Assembly (NCBI GenBank): GCA_028876385.1
Contig: JAGWSF010000101.1
Span: 1 to 36,735 of the forward strand
Direction: 5' to 3'
From: Acidobacteriota bacterium
GTDB lineage: Bacteria; Actinomycetota; Acidimicrobiia; Acidimicrobiales; Palsa-688
DNA: 36,735 nt
Shown here: positions 14,335 through 22,574 of the stretch, piece by piece
Position numbering within the stretch: the first letter of the stretch is position 1
Layout: every line of letters starts with the position of its first letter
The notes under the pieces: model-generated
What the model saw: only the letters and a program-made list of their open reading frames with translations
Database searches by the model: none
Told to the model about the DNA's origin: nothing
Made by a program: the position numbers and the translations under genes

Positions 14335-16491
14335 ATGGTGAGGCTGGGGCCGGCGCTGGGTCAGGCGGTGCGGACGGCCCTGCGTCTCGACCGGACCAAG
14401 ATCGCCCTCGGGGTCGGGTTGAGGGTGGCCATCGGCGTCGGGCTGTGCCTGGTGGTGGGGCGCCTGAGCGGCCACACCGTGGCCGGCGTCACGGCGACCA
14501 TCGGGGCGCTCAGCGCAGGCATGGCGTCCCACCAGGGGACATACCGCAGCCGGGCGGCGATCGTGCTGGCCGCGGCGGCGTCGATGGGGGCGTGCGCCAC
14601 CGTCGGGGGGGCGGTCGGCCATCTCTTCGGCCCCGACGTGGCGGTGACCGCCCTCGTGTCGTTCGGCGCCGCCCTGCTGATATCCCTCGGCAACGCCGGG
14701 CTGGTGGTCGGCCTGCAGGCGGTCGTCGGGCTGGTGGTCTTCAGCCAGTTCCACCTGTCGTGGGGGGTCTCGCTGCGCAACGGCGGGTTGGTGCTGCTCG
14801 GCGGCGCCGTCCAGGCCCTGCTGGTGGTGGTCGTGTGGCCTCTGCGCCGCTTTCCGGCCGAGCGGCGGGCCCTCTCCGACGCCTACGGGGTGCTGGCTGG
14901 ATACTCCCGGGCGCTGGCCGCCGACGCCGGCGCCCTCCTCGAGCCTGGATCGCTCGACGGACTCGACGCCCTGTGGCGCGACGCCCAGCCCTTCGGCGGT
15001 GACGACCTGGCCGCCCACCGGGCGTTGGCCGCCCAGGCCGACCGCCTGCGCCTGGAGCTGGTGGCCCTGGCCCGGGCCCGGGTCCGGCTCGCCACCACCG
15101 GCGAGAAGGTCGCGGCCCGGGCCGTGGACGAGGTCTTCGAGCGCTCGGCGGCGGTGCTCGACGAGGTCGCCGCCGCGGTGGCCGACGGCCGGGCGCCGGC
15201 CGGCTGGCAGGAGCAGCGCCTGCGGTTCCGTTCCGCCCAGGAGACCCTCCAGGAGGCCGCCGCGGCCCGCCCCGCGGACTCGGGTGCCGCCGCCCTCGAC
15301 GTCGAGCGGCGGGTGGAAGCCGTTGCCGGTCAGCTCCGAGCGGTTCTGCGCACCGCCGCCGTACCCGCGGGCTTCGACGCCGTCGACCTCGACGAGTTGA
15401 TGAGGAGCGGCGGCATCGTCCCGGCCCGGCGCTCAGGCGCCACGTGGGTGCGCGAGCAGGGGGCCACGCTGAGATCCAACCTCACTTTGTCCTCCCAGGC
15501 CTGCCGCCACGCCCTGCGCATGGCCGTGGCCATGGCCGCCGGGGTGGCCATCTCCCACGTCTTCACCTACGGCCACCGTTACTGGCTGCCCATGACGGTG
15601 CTCCTGGTGTTGCGCCCCGATTTCGCTTCTACCGTGACGCGCGGCCTGTCGAGGGTCATCGGCACGCTCATCGGGGCGGGGGCGGTCACCGCCCTGCTGG
15701 CCGAGCTTCGCCCCGGTCCCGACTGGCTGATCGCCCTGGTAGTGGCGCTGTGCTTCCCGGCGGCGGCGCTGCTCCTGGCCAACTACGCCATCTTCAGCGT
15801 CTGCATCGCCTCGCTGGTGGTCACCATGCTGGCCTTCCTCGGCGCCCCCGAACTGGCCACCGCCGGGGACCGGACCTTCTACACCCTCGCCGGGGCGGCG
15901 GTGGCCCTGATCGCCTACGCGGCGTGGCCCACCTGGGAGTCCACCTCGCTGCCCGACACCCTGGCCGGCCTGGCCGAGACCGAGGGTCGCTACGCCGCGG
16001 GAGTGCTCCGGGCGTGGGCCGAACCGTCGACGGCCGACCGGGCCGGGCTGCAGAAGGCCCGCCTCGATGCCCGCCTGGCCCGCAGCAACGCCGAAGCGGC
16101 CGTCACCCGGTGGTTGGGCGAGCCCGACACCGCCCACCGCCTGCCGCGCGAAACCGTCCTCGGTTTCATGGCCTCGGTACGGGCCTGCGTGCAGGCCCTG
16201 CTCGCCCTCCACGCCGAGCTGCCCGAGGCCGGTCCCGGTCAGCCCGAGGTGGGACGGCTGGCGAGCGACGTGGAGCAGGCGTTCTCCCTCGTCGCCGGGC
16301 GTCTCCGGGGATCGGCCCCGGTCGGCGAGCTGCCCCGTCTCCGTCGCCGGCAACTGGCGTTGGCCGCCCGGCTCGAGGCCGCTTCGGACGGCCCCCCCGG
16401 GGATCTCGGGGCGGTGGTCCTGGCCGGCGAGACCGATCTGCTGGTCGACTCCGTCGACGCCCTCGGGCACCTGGTGGGCCTGGAGAGCTGA
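14335..16491 (+). CDS. FUSC family membrane protein (aromatic acid exporter-like)
   Basis: A 718-residue protein with two membrane blocks. The N-terminal block (about residues 15-170) has roughly six helices starting IALGVGLRVAIGVGLCLVVG. A soluble, helical middle (about 180-375) is rich in Ala, Arg and Glu. A second block (about 390-545) contains HRYWLPMTVLLVLRPDFASTVTRGLSRVIGTLIGA, the FUSC signature. A soluble C-terminus follows. Related proteins (YccS, AaeB, aluminium-activated malate transporters) export organic anions, but the substrate here is unknown. I start at ATG 14335; an in-frame extension to 14206 is Arg/Pro-rich and non-conserved. Confidence 0.88.
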   Translation: MVRLGPALGQAVRTALRLDRTKIALGVGLRVAIGVGLCLVVGRLSGHTVAGVTATIGALSAGMASHQGTYRSRAAIVLAAAASMGACATVGGAVGHLFGPDVAVTALVSFGAALLISLGNAGLVVGLQAVVGLVVFSQFHLSWGVSLRNGGLVLLGGAVQALLVVVVWPLRRFPAERRALSDAYGVLAGYSRALAADAGALLEPGSLDGLDALWRDAQPFGGDDLAAHRALAAQADRLRLELVALARARVRLATTGEKVAARAVDEVFERSAAVLDEVAAAVADGRAPAGWQEQRLRFRSAQETLQEAAAARPADSGAAALDVERRVEAVAGQLRAVLRTAAVPAGFDAVDLDELMRSGGIVPARRSGATWVREQGATLRSNLTLSSQACRHALRMAVAMAAGVAISHVFTYGHRYWLPMTVLLVLRPDFASTVTRGLSRVIGTLIGAGAVTALLAELRPGPDWLIALVVALCFPAAALLLANYAIFSVCIASLVVTMLAFLGAPELATAGDRTFYTLAGAAVALIAYAAWPTWESTSLPDTLAGLAETEGRYAAGVLRAWAEPSTADRAGLQKARLDARLARSNAEAAVTRWLGEPDTAHRLPRETVLGFMASVRACVQALLALHAELPEAGPGQPEVGRLASDVEQAFSLVAGRLRGSAPVGELPRLRRRQLALAARLEAASDGPPGDLGAVVLAGETDLLVDSVDALGHLVGLES

Positions 16492-16536
16492 GGTCGGCCA
16501 ACGCCGGCGGGGGACGAGACCCGTCGCCGGTCTTGG

Positions 16537-16614
16537 TGGGGTGACCGAGGGGACTCGAACCCCCGACCTCCAGGGCCACAACCTGGCGCTCTAACCGACT
16601 GAGCTACGGCCACC
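16537..16614 (-). tRNA. tRNA-His (GTG)
   Basis: The minus-strand cloverleaf has anticodon loop TTGTGGC, giving GTG. It has the diagnostic extra 5' G (position -1 at 16614) opposite C73, and an encoded CCA at 16537-16539. The AT-rich stretch at 16650-16683 could hold its promoter on the minus strand. Confidence 0.95.
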
Positions 16615-16683
16615 AAGGAAGAAGACAGTGTGCCACAACGGGAGTGGGGCATAACGAGCATCGTTTTGCGGTTAATTGGATCT

Positions 16684-17616
16684 GTGGGCAGAACGGCATC
16701 CGAAGCCGATCAGGACCTGGTCCGGTTGTACCTCGACGGGATCGGTCGTTACCCGTTGCTGCGCCCCGAAGAGGAGGTCGAGTTGGCCCGGGCCGTGGAG
16801 GACGGCCGGGAGGCGGCCGCCCGCCTCGAAGCCGAGGCCGACCGCCTGGACGCGGCCGAGGCCGCCCGCTTGCGCCGCCGGGTCAGAGCCGGGGAGCGGG
16901 CCTTCGAGCGCTTCGTCAACTCCAATCTGCGCCTGGTCGTCTCCATCGCCAAGCGCTACCAGGGCGACCTGCCCATGCTCGACCTCATCCAGGAGGGCAA
17001 CATCGGGCTGATCCACGCCGTGGAGAAGTTCGACTGGCGCCGGGGCTACAAGTTCTCCACCTACGCCACGTGGTGGATCCGCCAGGCCATCGGCCGCGGC
17101 ATAGATAACACCGCCCGGACGGTGCGCCTCCCCATCCACACCGGTGACCAGATGCGCCGGGTGATGCGCTCCCGCAGCGCCCTCGAGGGTCGCCTGGGGC
17201 GCAGCCCCACGGCGGCCGAGCTGGCCGAGGACGCCGGGCTGCGGGAATCGGACGTCGAAGCGGTGCTCAAGCTGGTCATGGAGCCGGTCAGCCTGGCCAC
17301 CCCCATCGGGTCCGACGGCGAGACCGAGCTGGCCGACGTGATGGCCGACGACTCGAGCCCGTCACCGTTCGAGTCGGTCGCCCAGGGGATGCTCAGCGGT
17401 GAGATCGACAAGCTGATGTCCCGCCTCGGTGAGCGGGAGCGGCGCATCCTCAGCCTGCGGTTCGGCTTGGACCGGGGGGAGCCCCGCACCCTGGACGAGG
17501 TCGGCTTGGAGATGCATCTGACCCGGGAGCGGATCCGCCAGATCGAGCGGGCGGCGCTGGCCAAGCTCCGCTCCCCGGCGAGCATGGAGATGGCCCGGGA
17601 CCTCATGGCGTCCTGA
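16684..17616 (+). CDS. RpoD-family (group 1/2) RNA polymerase sigma factor
   Basis: A 310-residue sigma-70 protein. Region 1.2 is [29 protein letters not shown]. Region 2 has [60 protein letters not shown], with the -10 recognition helix intact. Region 3 starts [13 protein letters not shown], and region 4 ends with the [31 protein letters not shown]. The missing acidic region 1.1 and small size point to a group 2 factor (HrdA/SigB-like) rather than the main sigma. I choose GTG at 16684. The frame is open to a GTG at 16630, but those 18 codons include ATA, TTA, TTG and ATT, rare in this genome, and an AT-rich TTAATT sits six bases before 16684 as expected for a leaderless promoter. Confidence 0.93.
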   Translation: MGRTASEADQDLVRLYLDGIGRYPLLRPEEEVELARAVEDGREAAARLEAEADRLDAAEAARLRRRVRAGERAFERFVNSNLRLVVSIAKRYQGDLPMLDLIQEGNIGLIHAVEKFDWRRGYKFSTYATWWIRQAIGRGIDNTARTVRLPIHTGDQMRRVMRSRSALEGRLGRSPTAAELAEDAGLRESDVEAVLKLVMEPVSLATPIGSDGETELADVMADDSSPSPFESVAQGMLSGEIDKLMSRLGERERRILSLRFGLDRGEPRTLDEVGLEMHLTRERIRQIERAALAKLRSPASMEMARDLMAS

Positions 17617-18367
17617 GTCCGAGCCCCCGATCGAGATCGAGGACGGCCAGGGCCTCCTCCACCGAGGACTTGTCGTGGGCCAGACCCTCCACCACCTGGC
17701 CGTCGGCTTCGTGGCGGGTGCGCTGGTGGTAGTGGCCGTGCACCACCAACGGGGGTTCGGTGCGCGACACCGCCTGGTCGAGCAGGTCACGCACCCGGCG
17801 GGCGTCGGCGATGATGTCCTCGGGTAGCGGGAGGCGGCGGTAGGAGGGGGTCACGGTCGTCGGGGCGGCGTGGGTGACCAGCACATCCAGCGGGCCGTCC
17901 CCGAGGCGGTCCACGTCGGCTTGGGTGGTGGCTTCCTGCGGCCACCAGTTGACGCCCCGCTTGCGCAGGAAACGGTCGATGCTGACCGCTCCCCCCAGGG
18001 CGCCGAAGCGCACCCCCTGCCACTCCCACCGGGCCCCCCTCGTCGCCCACAGGACCCGGTCGCGCATGGCCACCAGCCCGGCCTGCTCGCCGGCCTCGTG
18101 CCGCCACCGGTCGAGGGCGTCGTGGTTCTCGTGGTTGCCGTCGATCCACACCACGGTGACGCCGGCGGCGGCGGCGTGTCGGTCGACGTGGTCCAACCAG
18201 GCGTCCTCCCGACCTGGCCACAACCCGAAGTCGCCGAGCTGCAGGACCGCCTGGCAGCCGGCCTTCGCCGCCGTCTCGAGGCTGATCGCCGCCCACTCCC
18301 GGTTGCCGTGCCAGTCGCCGGCCAGCAGGATCCGCACCGCGGAGTGGATGCCGACCGGCGCGGTCAT
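17603..18367 (-). CDS. Calcineurin-like metallophosphoesterase
   Basis: A 254-residue phosphoesterase with the full dinuclear metal motif set: GDWHGN (about 17-22), QLGDFG, GNHEN, THAAP and HGHYH. GDxHG at the N-terminus and GHxH at the C-terminus match the calcineurin-like family. The substrate is unknown; candidates include phosphoesters, cyclic nucleotides or Ap4A. Its end overlaps the convergent sigma-factor gene by 14 bases. Confidence 0.9.
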   Translation of the reverse strand: MTAPVGIHSAVRILLAGDWHGNREWAAISLETAAKAGCQAVLQLGDFGLWPGREDAWLDHVDRHAAAAGVTVVWIDGNHENHDALDRWRHEAGEQAGLVAMRDRVLWATRGARWEWQGVRFGALGGAVSIDRFLRKRGVNWWPQEATTQADVDRLGDGPLDVLVTHAAPTTVTPSYRRLPLPEDIIADARRVRDLLDQAVSRTEPPLVVHGHYHQRTRHEADGQVVEGLAHDKSSVEEALAVLDLDRGLGLRTP

Positions 18368-18448
18368 GGGCGCATGTCTACCCGATCGACGCGGCGACCG
18401 ATGACCGGGCTCGCCGTCGCCGGGCCTGGGCGACGGAGGGGACGGCCC

Positions 18449-19771
18449 TCATGACCGCCCGGGGGGGCGCGAACTGCCGGTGACGACCCAGCGCCCGCCG
18501 GCGGTGCGGGCCGCCATTCCCACCAGCCGGGCCAGGATGAAGCCGGTCAGCCCGGCCCACACCCCGACGATCCCCCAGTGCCAGTGGAGGGCGGCCAAGC
18601 TCACCGGGACGAACACCCCGACGGCGCTGGCCAAGGTGAGGCTGCGCATGAACGCCACGTCCCCCGCTCCGATCAGTACCCCGTCGAGCGCGAACAGGAC
18701 CCCGGCGGCGGGCTGCATGCCGGCCAGGAAGGGCCACAGCAGGTGCACCTGGTGGCGCACCGCCCCCGACGAGGTGAAGGCCAGCGGGACGACCGCCCAG
18801 CCGGCGGCCAGGAGGGCGCCGGTCCCGAGCCCCGACCACAGCCCGAGACGGGCCACCCGCCCGGCCGTGCGGCGGGCCAGTGCGCCGTCCCCGCCGCCGA
18901 GGGCCGAGCCGACGAGTGACTGGGCGGCGATGGCCAGCGAGTCGAGGAGCAGCGCGGTCAGGGTCCAGAGCTGGAAGCCGATCTGGTGGGCGGCGATCTG
19001 GGCCGTGCCCATGCGGGTGGCCACCCCGGCGGCGCAGAGGAACGCGGCCTGGAATCCCACTTCTCGCAGCAGCAGGTCCCGGCCCACCAGCAGCTGGGCC
19101 CGGACCCTCGCCCAGGTCGTCCGCCACCCGCGCCGCTCGGCGTGGAGGGCCACGACGAAGAGGGCGCCCCCTCCGGCCTGGGCGACGAGGTTGGCCACCG
19201 CCGAGCCGACCAGGCCGAGACCCACGGGGTAGACCAGGAGAGGCGAGGCCACGGCCGACACGGCGTTGGCCGCGACCACGATTCGTACCGGGCGACGGGT
19301 GTCCTGCACGCCCCGCATCCACCCGTTACCGGCCAGGACCACCAGGATGCCCGGCAGTCCGAGCACCGCCACCCGGAACCAGGTCAGCCCCGACCGGTAG
19401 GCGGCCTGGTTGGAGCCGGCCAGGAGGTGCAGGAGGGGAGCGCCGAGGAGCTCTCCCGTGGCGGCGGCCGCCACTCCGAGCACCAGTGCGAGAACCGTGG
19501 CGGTGATCCCTTCGTCGACCGCGGCCGGCCGGTCGCCGGCGCCGAACCACCGGGCCGAACGAGCAGTGGTGCCGTAGTCGAGGAAGGCGCCGATGAGCGC
19601 GACGAGCGACATGAGCGTGCCCCCGATGCCCAGACCGGCCAGAGCCGAAGCGCCGAGGTGTCCCACCACCGCGGTGTCGACGAGCACGAACGTCGGCTCC
19701 GCAGCGAGGACGACGAAAGCCGAGACGGCCAGGCGGTAGAAGGGTTGGTCGGGACCTCGGGTGGGCGTCAC
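18449..19771 (-). CDS. MATE family multidrug efflux transporter (DinF-like)
   Basis: A 440-residue membrane protein with about 12 helices in two related halves. The N-terminal FYRLAVSAFVVLAAEPTFVLVDTAVVGHLGASALAGLGIGG is a clear MATE/DinF start, in which the P-x-x-x-x-x-D-T-A-x-V-G-H-L-G pattern is conserved. LGLPGILVVLAGNGWMRGVQDTRRP and the second-half AHQIGFQLWTLTALLLDSLAIAAQSLVGSALG also match. It probably exchanges Na+ or H+ for a cationic compound. GTG 19771 is chosen because it overlaps the stop of the upstream TauE gene (GTGA); the same frame continues open for 900 bases through that gene but is not coding there. Confidence 0.92.
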   Translation of the reverse strand: MTPTRGPDQPFYRLAVSAFVVLAAEPTFVLVDTAVVGHLGASALAGLGIGGTLMSLVALIGAFLDYGTTARSARWFGAGDRPAAVDEGITATVLALVLGVAAAATGELLGAPLLHLLAGSNQAAYRSGLTWFRVAVLGLPGILVVLAGNGWMRGVQDTRRPVRIVVAANAVSAVASPLLVYPVGLGLVGSAVANLVAQAGGGALFVVALHAERRGWRTTWARVRAQLLVGRDLLLREVGFQAAFLCAAGVATRMGTAQIAAHQIGFQLWTLTALLLDSLAIAAQSLVGSALGGGDGALARRTAGRVARLGLWSGLGTGALLAAGWAVVPLAFTSSGAVRHQVHLLWPFLAGMQPAAGVLFALDGVLIGAGDVAFMRSLTLASAVGVFVPVSLAALHWHWGIVGVWAGLTGFILARLVGMAARTAGGRWVVTGSSRPPGRS

Positions 19772-20514
19772 CGGTAGGTGCTGAGTCCCAGCTGGACGGC
19801 CAGCCCCAGGCCGGCCACGCATATCAGCACCCGGATCGGCGTGGCCGGGACCCGCCGGACGATGGCCGGGCCCAGGCGTCCGCCGGCCAGGAAACCCACG
19901 GCGAGGGGCAGCGCAGCCGCCCAACGGACCGGACCGAACACGGCGAAGCCGACCGCGGCCACCCCGTTGGCCAGTCCGAGCAGGAGGTTCTTCATGGCGT
20001 TGCTGCGGGGAAGCGGCTCCCCGGTGCTGAACAGGAGCACGGCCAGCATGATGACCCCTCCCGCCGCCCCGAAGTAGCCACCGTAGAGCGACACCGCGAG
20101 CACCGCGGCGATCAGTTCCCGGCGGGGCTTTCGGTGGCCTGAGGGCGCGACGTGGGGTCGGCGGGGGACGAGGATGGCCAGCGACCCGACACCGATCAGC
20201 ACCGGGACGACCCGTTCGAAGATCCGGCCCGGCGTGAGCAGGAGGAGAGCCGCGCCCAGCGCCCCGCCGGCCACCGCCGCACCGGCCAGTCCCCGGGCCA
20301 GGGTTCTCTGGCCGGCCAGCTCCGGCTGGGAGCCCCAGACCGATCCGACGCTGTTGAACAGCAGCGCCACGGTGTTGGAGACGTTGGCGCTGACCGGGCT
20401 GATCCCGACGCCGAGGAGGGCGGGATAGCTGACCAGCGAGGCCAGCCCGGCCACGCTGCCGGTCAGACCTCCGCCGAAGCCGGCCAGCAGCAGCCACAGG
20501 TAGCGCACCGGCAC
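19768..20514 (-). CDS. TauE/SafE family sulfite/anion permease
   Basis: A 248-residue protein with about eight hydrophobic helices. The N-terminal LLLAGFGGGLTGSVAGLASLVSYPALL with VSANVSNTVALLFNSVGSVWG and the mirrored YGGYFGAAGGVIMLAVLL with RSNAMKNLLLGLANGVAAVGF are the duplicated TauE/SafE domain. Homologues export sulfite, sulfoacetate or other organosulfur anions; substrate here unknown. I start at GTG 20514, because a TAGCAT box ends eight bases upstream and no ribosome site exists. The reading to 20586 would add 24 non-conserved residues. It is coupled to the MATE gene and divergent from HMG-CoA lyase. Confidence 0.88.
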   Translation of the reverse strand: MPVRYLWLLLAGFGGGLTGSVAGLASLVSYPALLGVGISPVSANVSNTVALLFNSVGSVWGSQPELAGQRTLARGLAGAAVAGGALGAALLLLTPGRIFERVVPVLIGVGSLAILVPRRPHVAPSGHRKPRRELIAAVLAVSLYGGYFGAAGGVIMLAVLLFSTGEPLPRSNAMKNLLLGLANGVAAVGFAVFGPVRWAAALPLAVGFLAGGRLGPAIVRRVPATPIRVLICVAGLGLAVQLGLSTYR

Positions 20515-20522
20515 GGAGCAGG

Positions 20523-20528
20523 ATGCTA
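20523..20528 (-). promoter_or_regulatory. Leaderless -10 box (TAGCAT) for the TauE-MATE operon
   Basis: TAGCAT on the minus strand ends eight bases before the GTG at 20514. No Shine-Dalgarno sequence or recognisable -35 is present. Confidence 0.5.
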
Positions 20529-20610
20529 CGGGCTGGCCGTCGCGATGACCGGCGGCCGCGACCGGCGGCGCCCCCCGGGGGGACACATCGCAGTCGGCCG
20601 CCCGGCCCGG

Positions 20611-20616
20611 TAGCTT
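20611..20616 (+). promoter_or_regulatory. Leaderless -10 box (TAGCTT) for the HMG-CoA lyase gene
   Basis: TAGCTT ends five bases before GTG 20622 and eleven before ATG 20628. No Shine-Dalgarno sequence is present. It faces away from the TAGCAT box at 20523-20528. Confidence 0.45.
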
Positions 20617-20621
20617 GCAGG

Positions 20622-21569
20622 GTGCCGATGTCGATGCCCGACCGCCACCGCCGCAGCGATCTTCCCGCCTCGGTCACCATCTACGAGGTGGGGGCCCGTG
20701 ACGGCCTGCAGAACGAAGGCACCGTAGTGCCCGTCGAGGTGAAGGCCGAGTTCATCCGCCGACTGGCCGGGGCCGGTCTTTCGACCATCGAGGCGACGAG
20801 CTTCGTCTCGCCCAAATGGGTCCCTCAGCTGGCCGACGCCGACGATCTGATGGGCCGCCTCGACACCGTCGACGGCCTGCGGCTGCCGGTGCTGGTGCCC
20901 AACCTGGCCGGTCTGGAACGGGCCCTGGCCGCGGGCGTCAGGGAGATCGCCGTGTTCGCCGCCGCCACCGAGACGTTCTCCCGGCGCAACCTCAACCGGA
21001 GCCTCGACGAGGCTCTCGACATGTTCGCCCCGGTGGTGGTCGAGGCGACCCGCGCCGGGCTGTGGGTCCGCGGTTACGTGTCGATGTGCTTCGGCGACCC
21101 CTGGGAGGGCCGGGTCCCCGTGCAGCAGGTCGTCGGGGTGTCCCGTCGGCTCCTGGAGATGGGGTGCTCGGAGCTCTCCCTGGGGGACACCATCGGAGTC
21201 GGCACCCCCGGCCATGTCCACGCTCTCATCGGGGGCCTGGTGGCGGCGGGGATCGGCCTGGACCAGTTGGCCGTGCACTTCCACGACACCTACGGTCAGG
21301 CCCTGGCCAACACCCTGGCCGCCCTGGAGGTGGGTGTGAGCACCGTCGACGCGTCGGCGGGCGGTCTCGGTGGCTGTCCGTACGCCCGCAGCGCGACGGG
21401 TAACCTGGCCACCGAGGATCTGGTCTGGATGCTCAACGGATTGGGCATAGAGACCGGTGTGGACCTGAGACAACTGGTGGACACCAGCCTGTGGATGGCC
21501 GCGCACCTGGGGAGGCCCAGCCCCTCCCGGGTCGTGACCGCCCTCGCTGCGGCCCGGGCGGCGGGCTGA
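20622..21569 (+). CDS. Hydroxymethylglutaryl-CoA lyase
   Basis: A 315-residue DRE-TIM barrel enzyme that would cleave 3-hydroxy-3-methylglutaryl-CoA to acetyl-CoA and acetoacetate, the last step of leucine breakdown. GARDGLQNE carries the catalytic Arg and metal-binding Asp. HFHDTYGQALAN supplies metal-binding His residues. The C-terminal GLGGCPYARSATGNLATEDLVWMLNGLGIETGVDL contains the active-site Cys loop of the family. ATSFVSPKWVPQLADADDLM is also diagnostic. Start choices are GTG 20622, ATG 20628 or ATG 20634; the box at 20611 favours one of the first two. A hydratase and acyl-CoA dehydrogenase of related pathways lie 6-9 kb downstream. Confidence 0.93.
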   Translation: MPMSMPDRHRRSDLPASVTIYEVGARDGLQNEGTVVPVEVKAEFIRRLAGAGLSTIEATSFVSPKWVPQLADADDLMGRLDTVDGLRLPVLVPNLAGLERALAAGVREIAVFAAATETFSRRNLNRSLDEALDMFAPVVVEATRAGLWVRGYVSMCFGDPWEGRVPVQQVVGVSRRLLEMGCSELSLGDTIGVGTPGHVHALIGGLVAAGIGLDQLAVHFHDTYGQALANTLAALEVGVSTVDASAGGLGGCPYARSATGNLATEDLVWMLNGLGIETGVDLRQLVDTSLWMAAHLGRPSPSRVVTALAAARAAG

Positions 21570-21574
21570 GACCC

Positions 21575-21973
21575 GTGGCTCGCACCTTCCGATTCGCGCT
21601 GGACCGCCGGTTCCTGCCTCTGCTCCTGCCCTTCGGGTTCCGACCCCACCGTGACGCGGTGGTCATCGGTGACGACGGCGGGTTCACCGCCACCTTCGGG
21701 TTCTTTACCCTGCGCACCGACCGGGCCAACATCTCCGGGGCCCACGTGACCCGCGGCTACCGCTGGTGGACCGCCGTGGGCGCCCGCCGGTCCTTCGTCG
21801 ACGACGGTTTGACCTTCGGGACCAACCGCGACGCCGGCGTCTGCGTGCACTTCAAGGAGCCGGTGCGGTCGGCGCTCAGCTTCGGCGGCCGAGGCCACTC
21901 GGCTCTCACGGTCACCGTCGTGGACCTCGACGGGCTGGTCGCCGAGCTCGGCCCGGCGCCCGGCGCGACCTGA
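21575..21973 (+). CDS. Conserved actinobacterial protein of unknown function
   Basis: A 132-residue soluble protein beginning VARTFRFALDRRFLPLLLPFGF. It has an all-beta look: DAVVIGDDGGFTATFGFFTLRT, NISGAHVTRGYRWWTAVGAR, LTFGTNRDAGVCVHFKEPV, SALTVTVVDLDGLVAEL. Similar proteins are common in mycobacteria and relatives without known function, as far as I recall. It starts at GTG 21575, five bases after the HMG-CoA lyase stop, so it is probably in that operon. A PH-like fold is possible but only a guess. Confidence 0.75.
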   Translation: MARTFRFALDRRFLPLLLPFGFRPHRDAVVIGDDGGFTATFGFFTLRTDRANISGAHVTRGYRWWTAVGARRSFVDDGLTFGTNRDAGVCVHFKEPVRSALSFGGRGHSALTVTVVDLDGLVAELGPAPGAT

Positions 21974-22082
21974 CCGAAGCCTCCCCCCGACGGCTGTGGC
22001 CCACCGGGAGAGCCGTCCCGGTCTACGGTAGGACCGTCCCTCGACTCTCCCTGCCGGAGCGGTCCCGACCAGGAGGTGTGCT

Positions 22083-22520
22083 CTGCCCGAAGACCGGCGC
22101 GTAGTGGTCGGTGTGGACGGGTCCGGTCATGCCGACGCGGCCCTGCTGTGGGCGGCCCACGAGGCGGCCCGGCGCGGGGCCCGCCTGGAGGTCGTGCACG
22201 CCGCCTTTCTCCGTCACGAGGCCGTCGAGCTGTTCGCTCCCCGCCTGGCCGACGAGGAGGAATCCCTGCTCGAGCGGGACGTGGCGAGGGCCCGCCGGGC
22301 CGAGCCCGGACTCGAGGTGAAGGGCCGGCTCGAGGAACCGCCGGCCGCGGACGCCCTCATCCGGGCGGGGCAGGGAGCCGAGATGCTGGTGGTCGGCTCG
22401 CGCGGTCTCGGAGCACTCCAGAGCCTGACCCTCGGCTCGGTGAGCCTGGAATGCGTGACCCGGGCCCACTGCCCCGTCGTGGTGATCCAGGCCGAGGTCA
22501 GGCCTGTGCAGGCGGACTGA
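22083..22520 (+). CDS. Universal stress protein (UspA family), apparent CTG start
   Basis: A 145-residue UspA-type protein with the nucleotide-binding pattern at both ends: VVVGVDGSGHADAALLWAAHEA near the start and the Walker-like GSRGLGALQSLTLGSVSLECVTRAHCPVVVI at the end (G-x2-G-x9-G-S). It is probably an ATP-binding stress protein. The first ATG/GTG start in frame is GTG 22104, but this would cut into the first beta strand. Seven codons upstream a CTG (22083) sits six bases after a perfect AGGAGG, and the resulting N-terminus MPEDRRVVVGVDGS is typical of the family. I therefore call CTG 22083. Confidence 0.85.
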   Translation: MPEDRRVVVGVDGSGHADAALLWAAHEAARRGARLEVVHAAFLRHEAVELFAPRLADEEESLLERDVARARRAEPGLEVKGRLEEPPAADALIRAGQGAEMLVVGSRGLGALQSLTLGSVSLECVTRAHCPVVVIQAEVRPVQAD

Positions 22521-22544
22521 TCGGCCAGCCGGCGCCGACCCGGC

Positions 22545-22574
22545 GATGACCCGAGATGACCCGAGATGACCCGG
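22545..22574 (+). repeat. Triple 10-bp repeat at the P-type ATPase start
   Basis: Three near-perfect copies of GATGACCCGA. Each contains an ATG, at 22546, 22556 and 22566, in three different frames. Only the middle one is in frame with the ATPase. Confidence 0.8.

Noticed and set aside
15433..16581. 382-residue minus-strand open frame opposite the FUSC gene
   Set aside because: Rich in Gly, Gln, His and Arg without any domain; typical antisense shadow in high-GC DNA. The plus strand encodes a recognisable FUSC protein.
19772..20680. Extension of the MATE frame through the TauE gene, giving 743 residues
   Set aside because: The upstream part is low-complexity Arg/Gly/Pro sequence in the wrong frame of TauE; a GTGA overlap marks the real MATE start.
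20526..21506. 326-residue minus-strand open frame opposite HMG-CoA lyase
   Set aside because: Shadow frame of a clearly identified enzyme; composition not protein-like.
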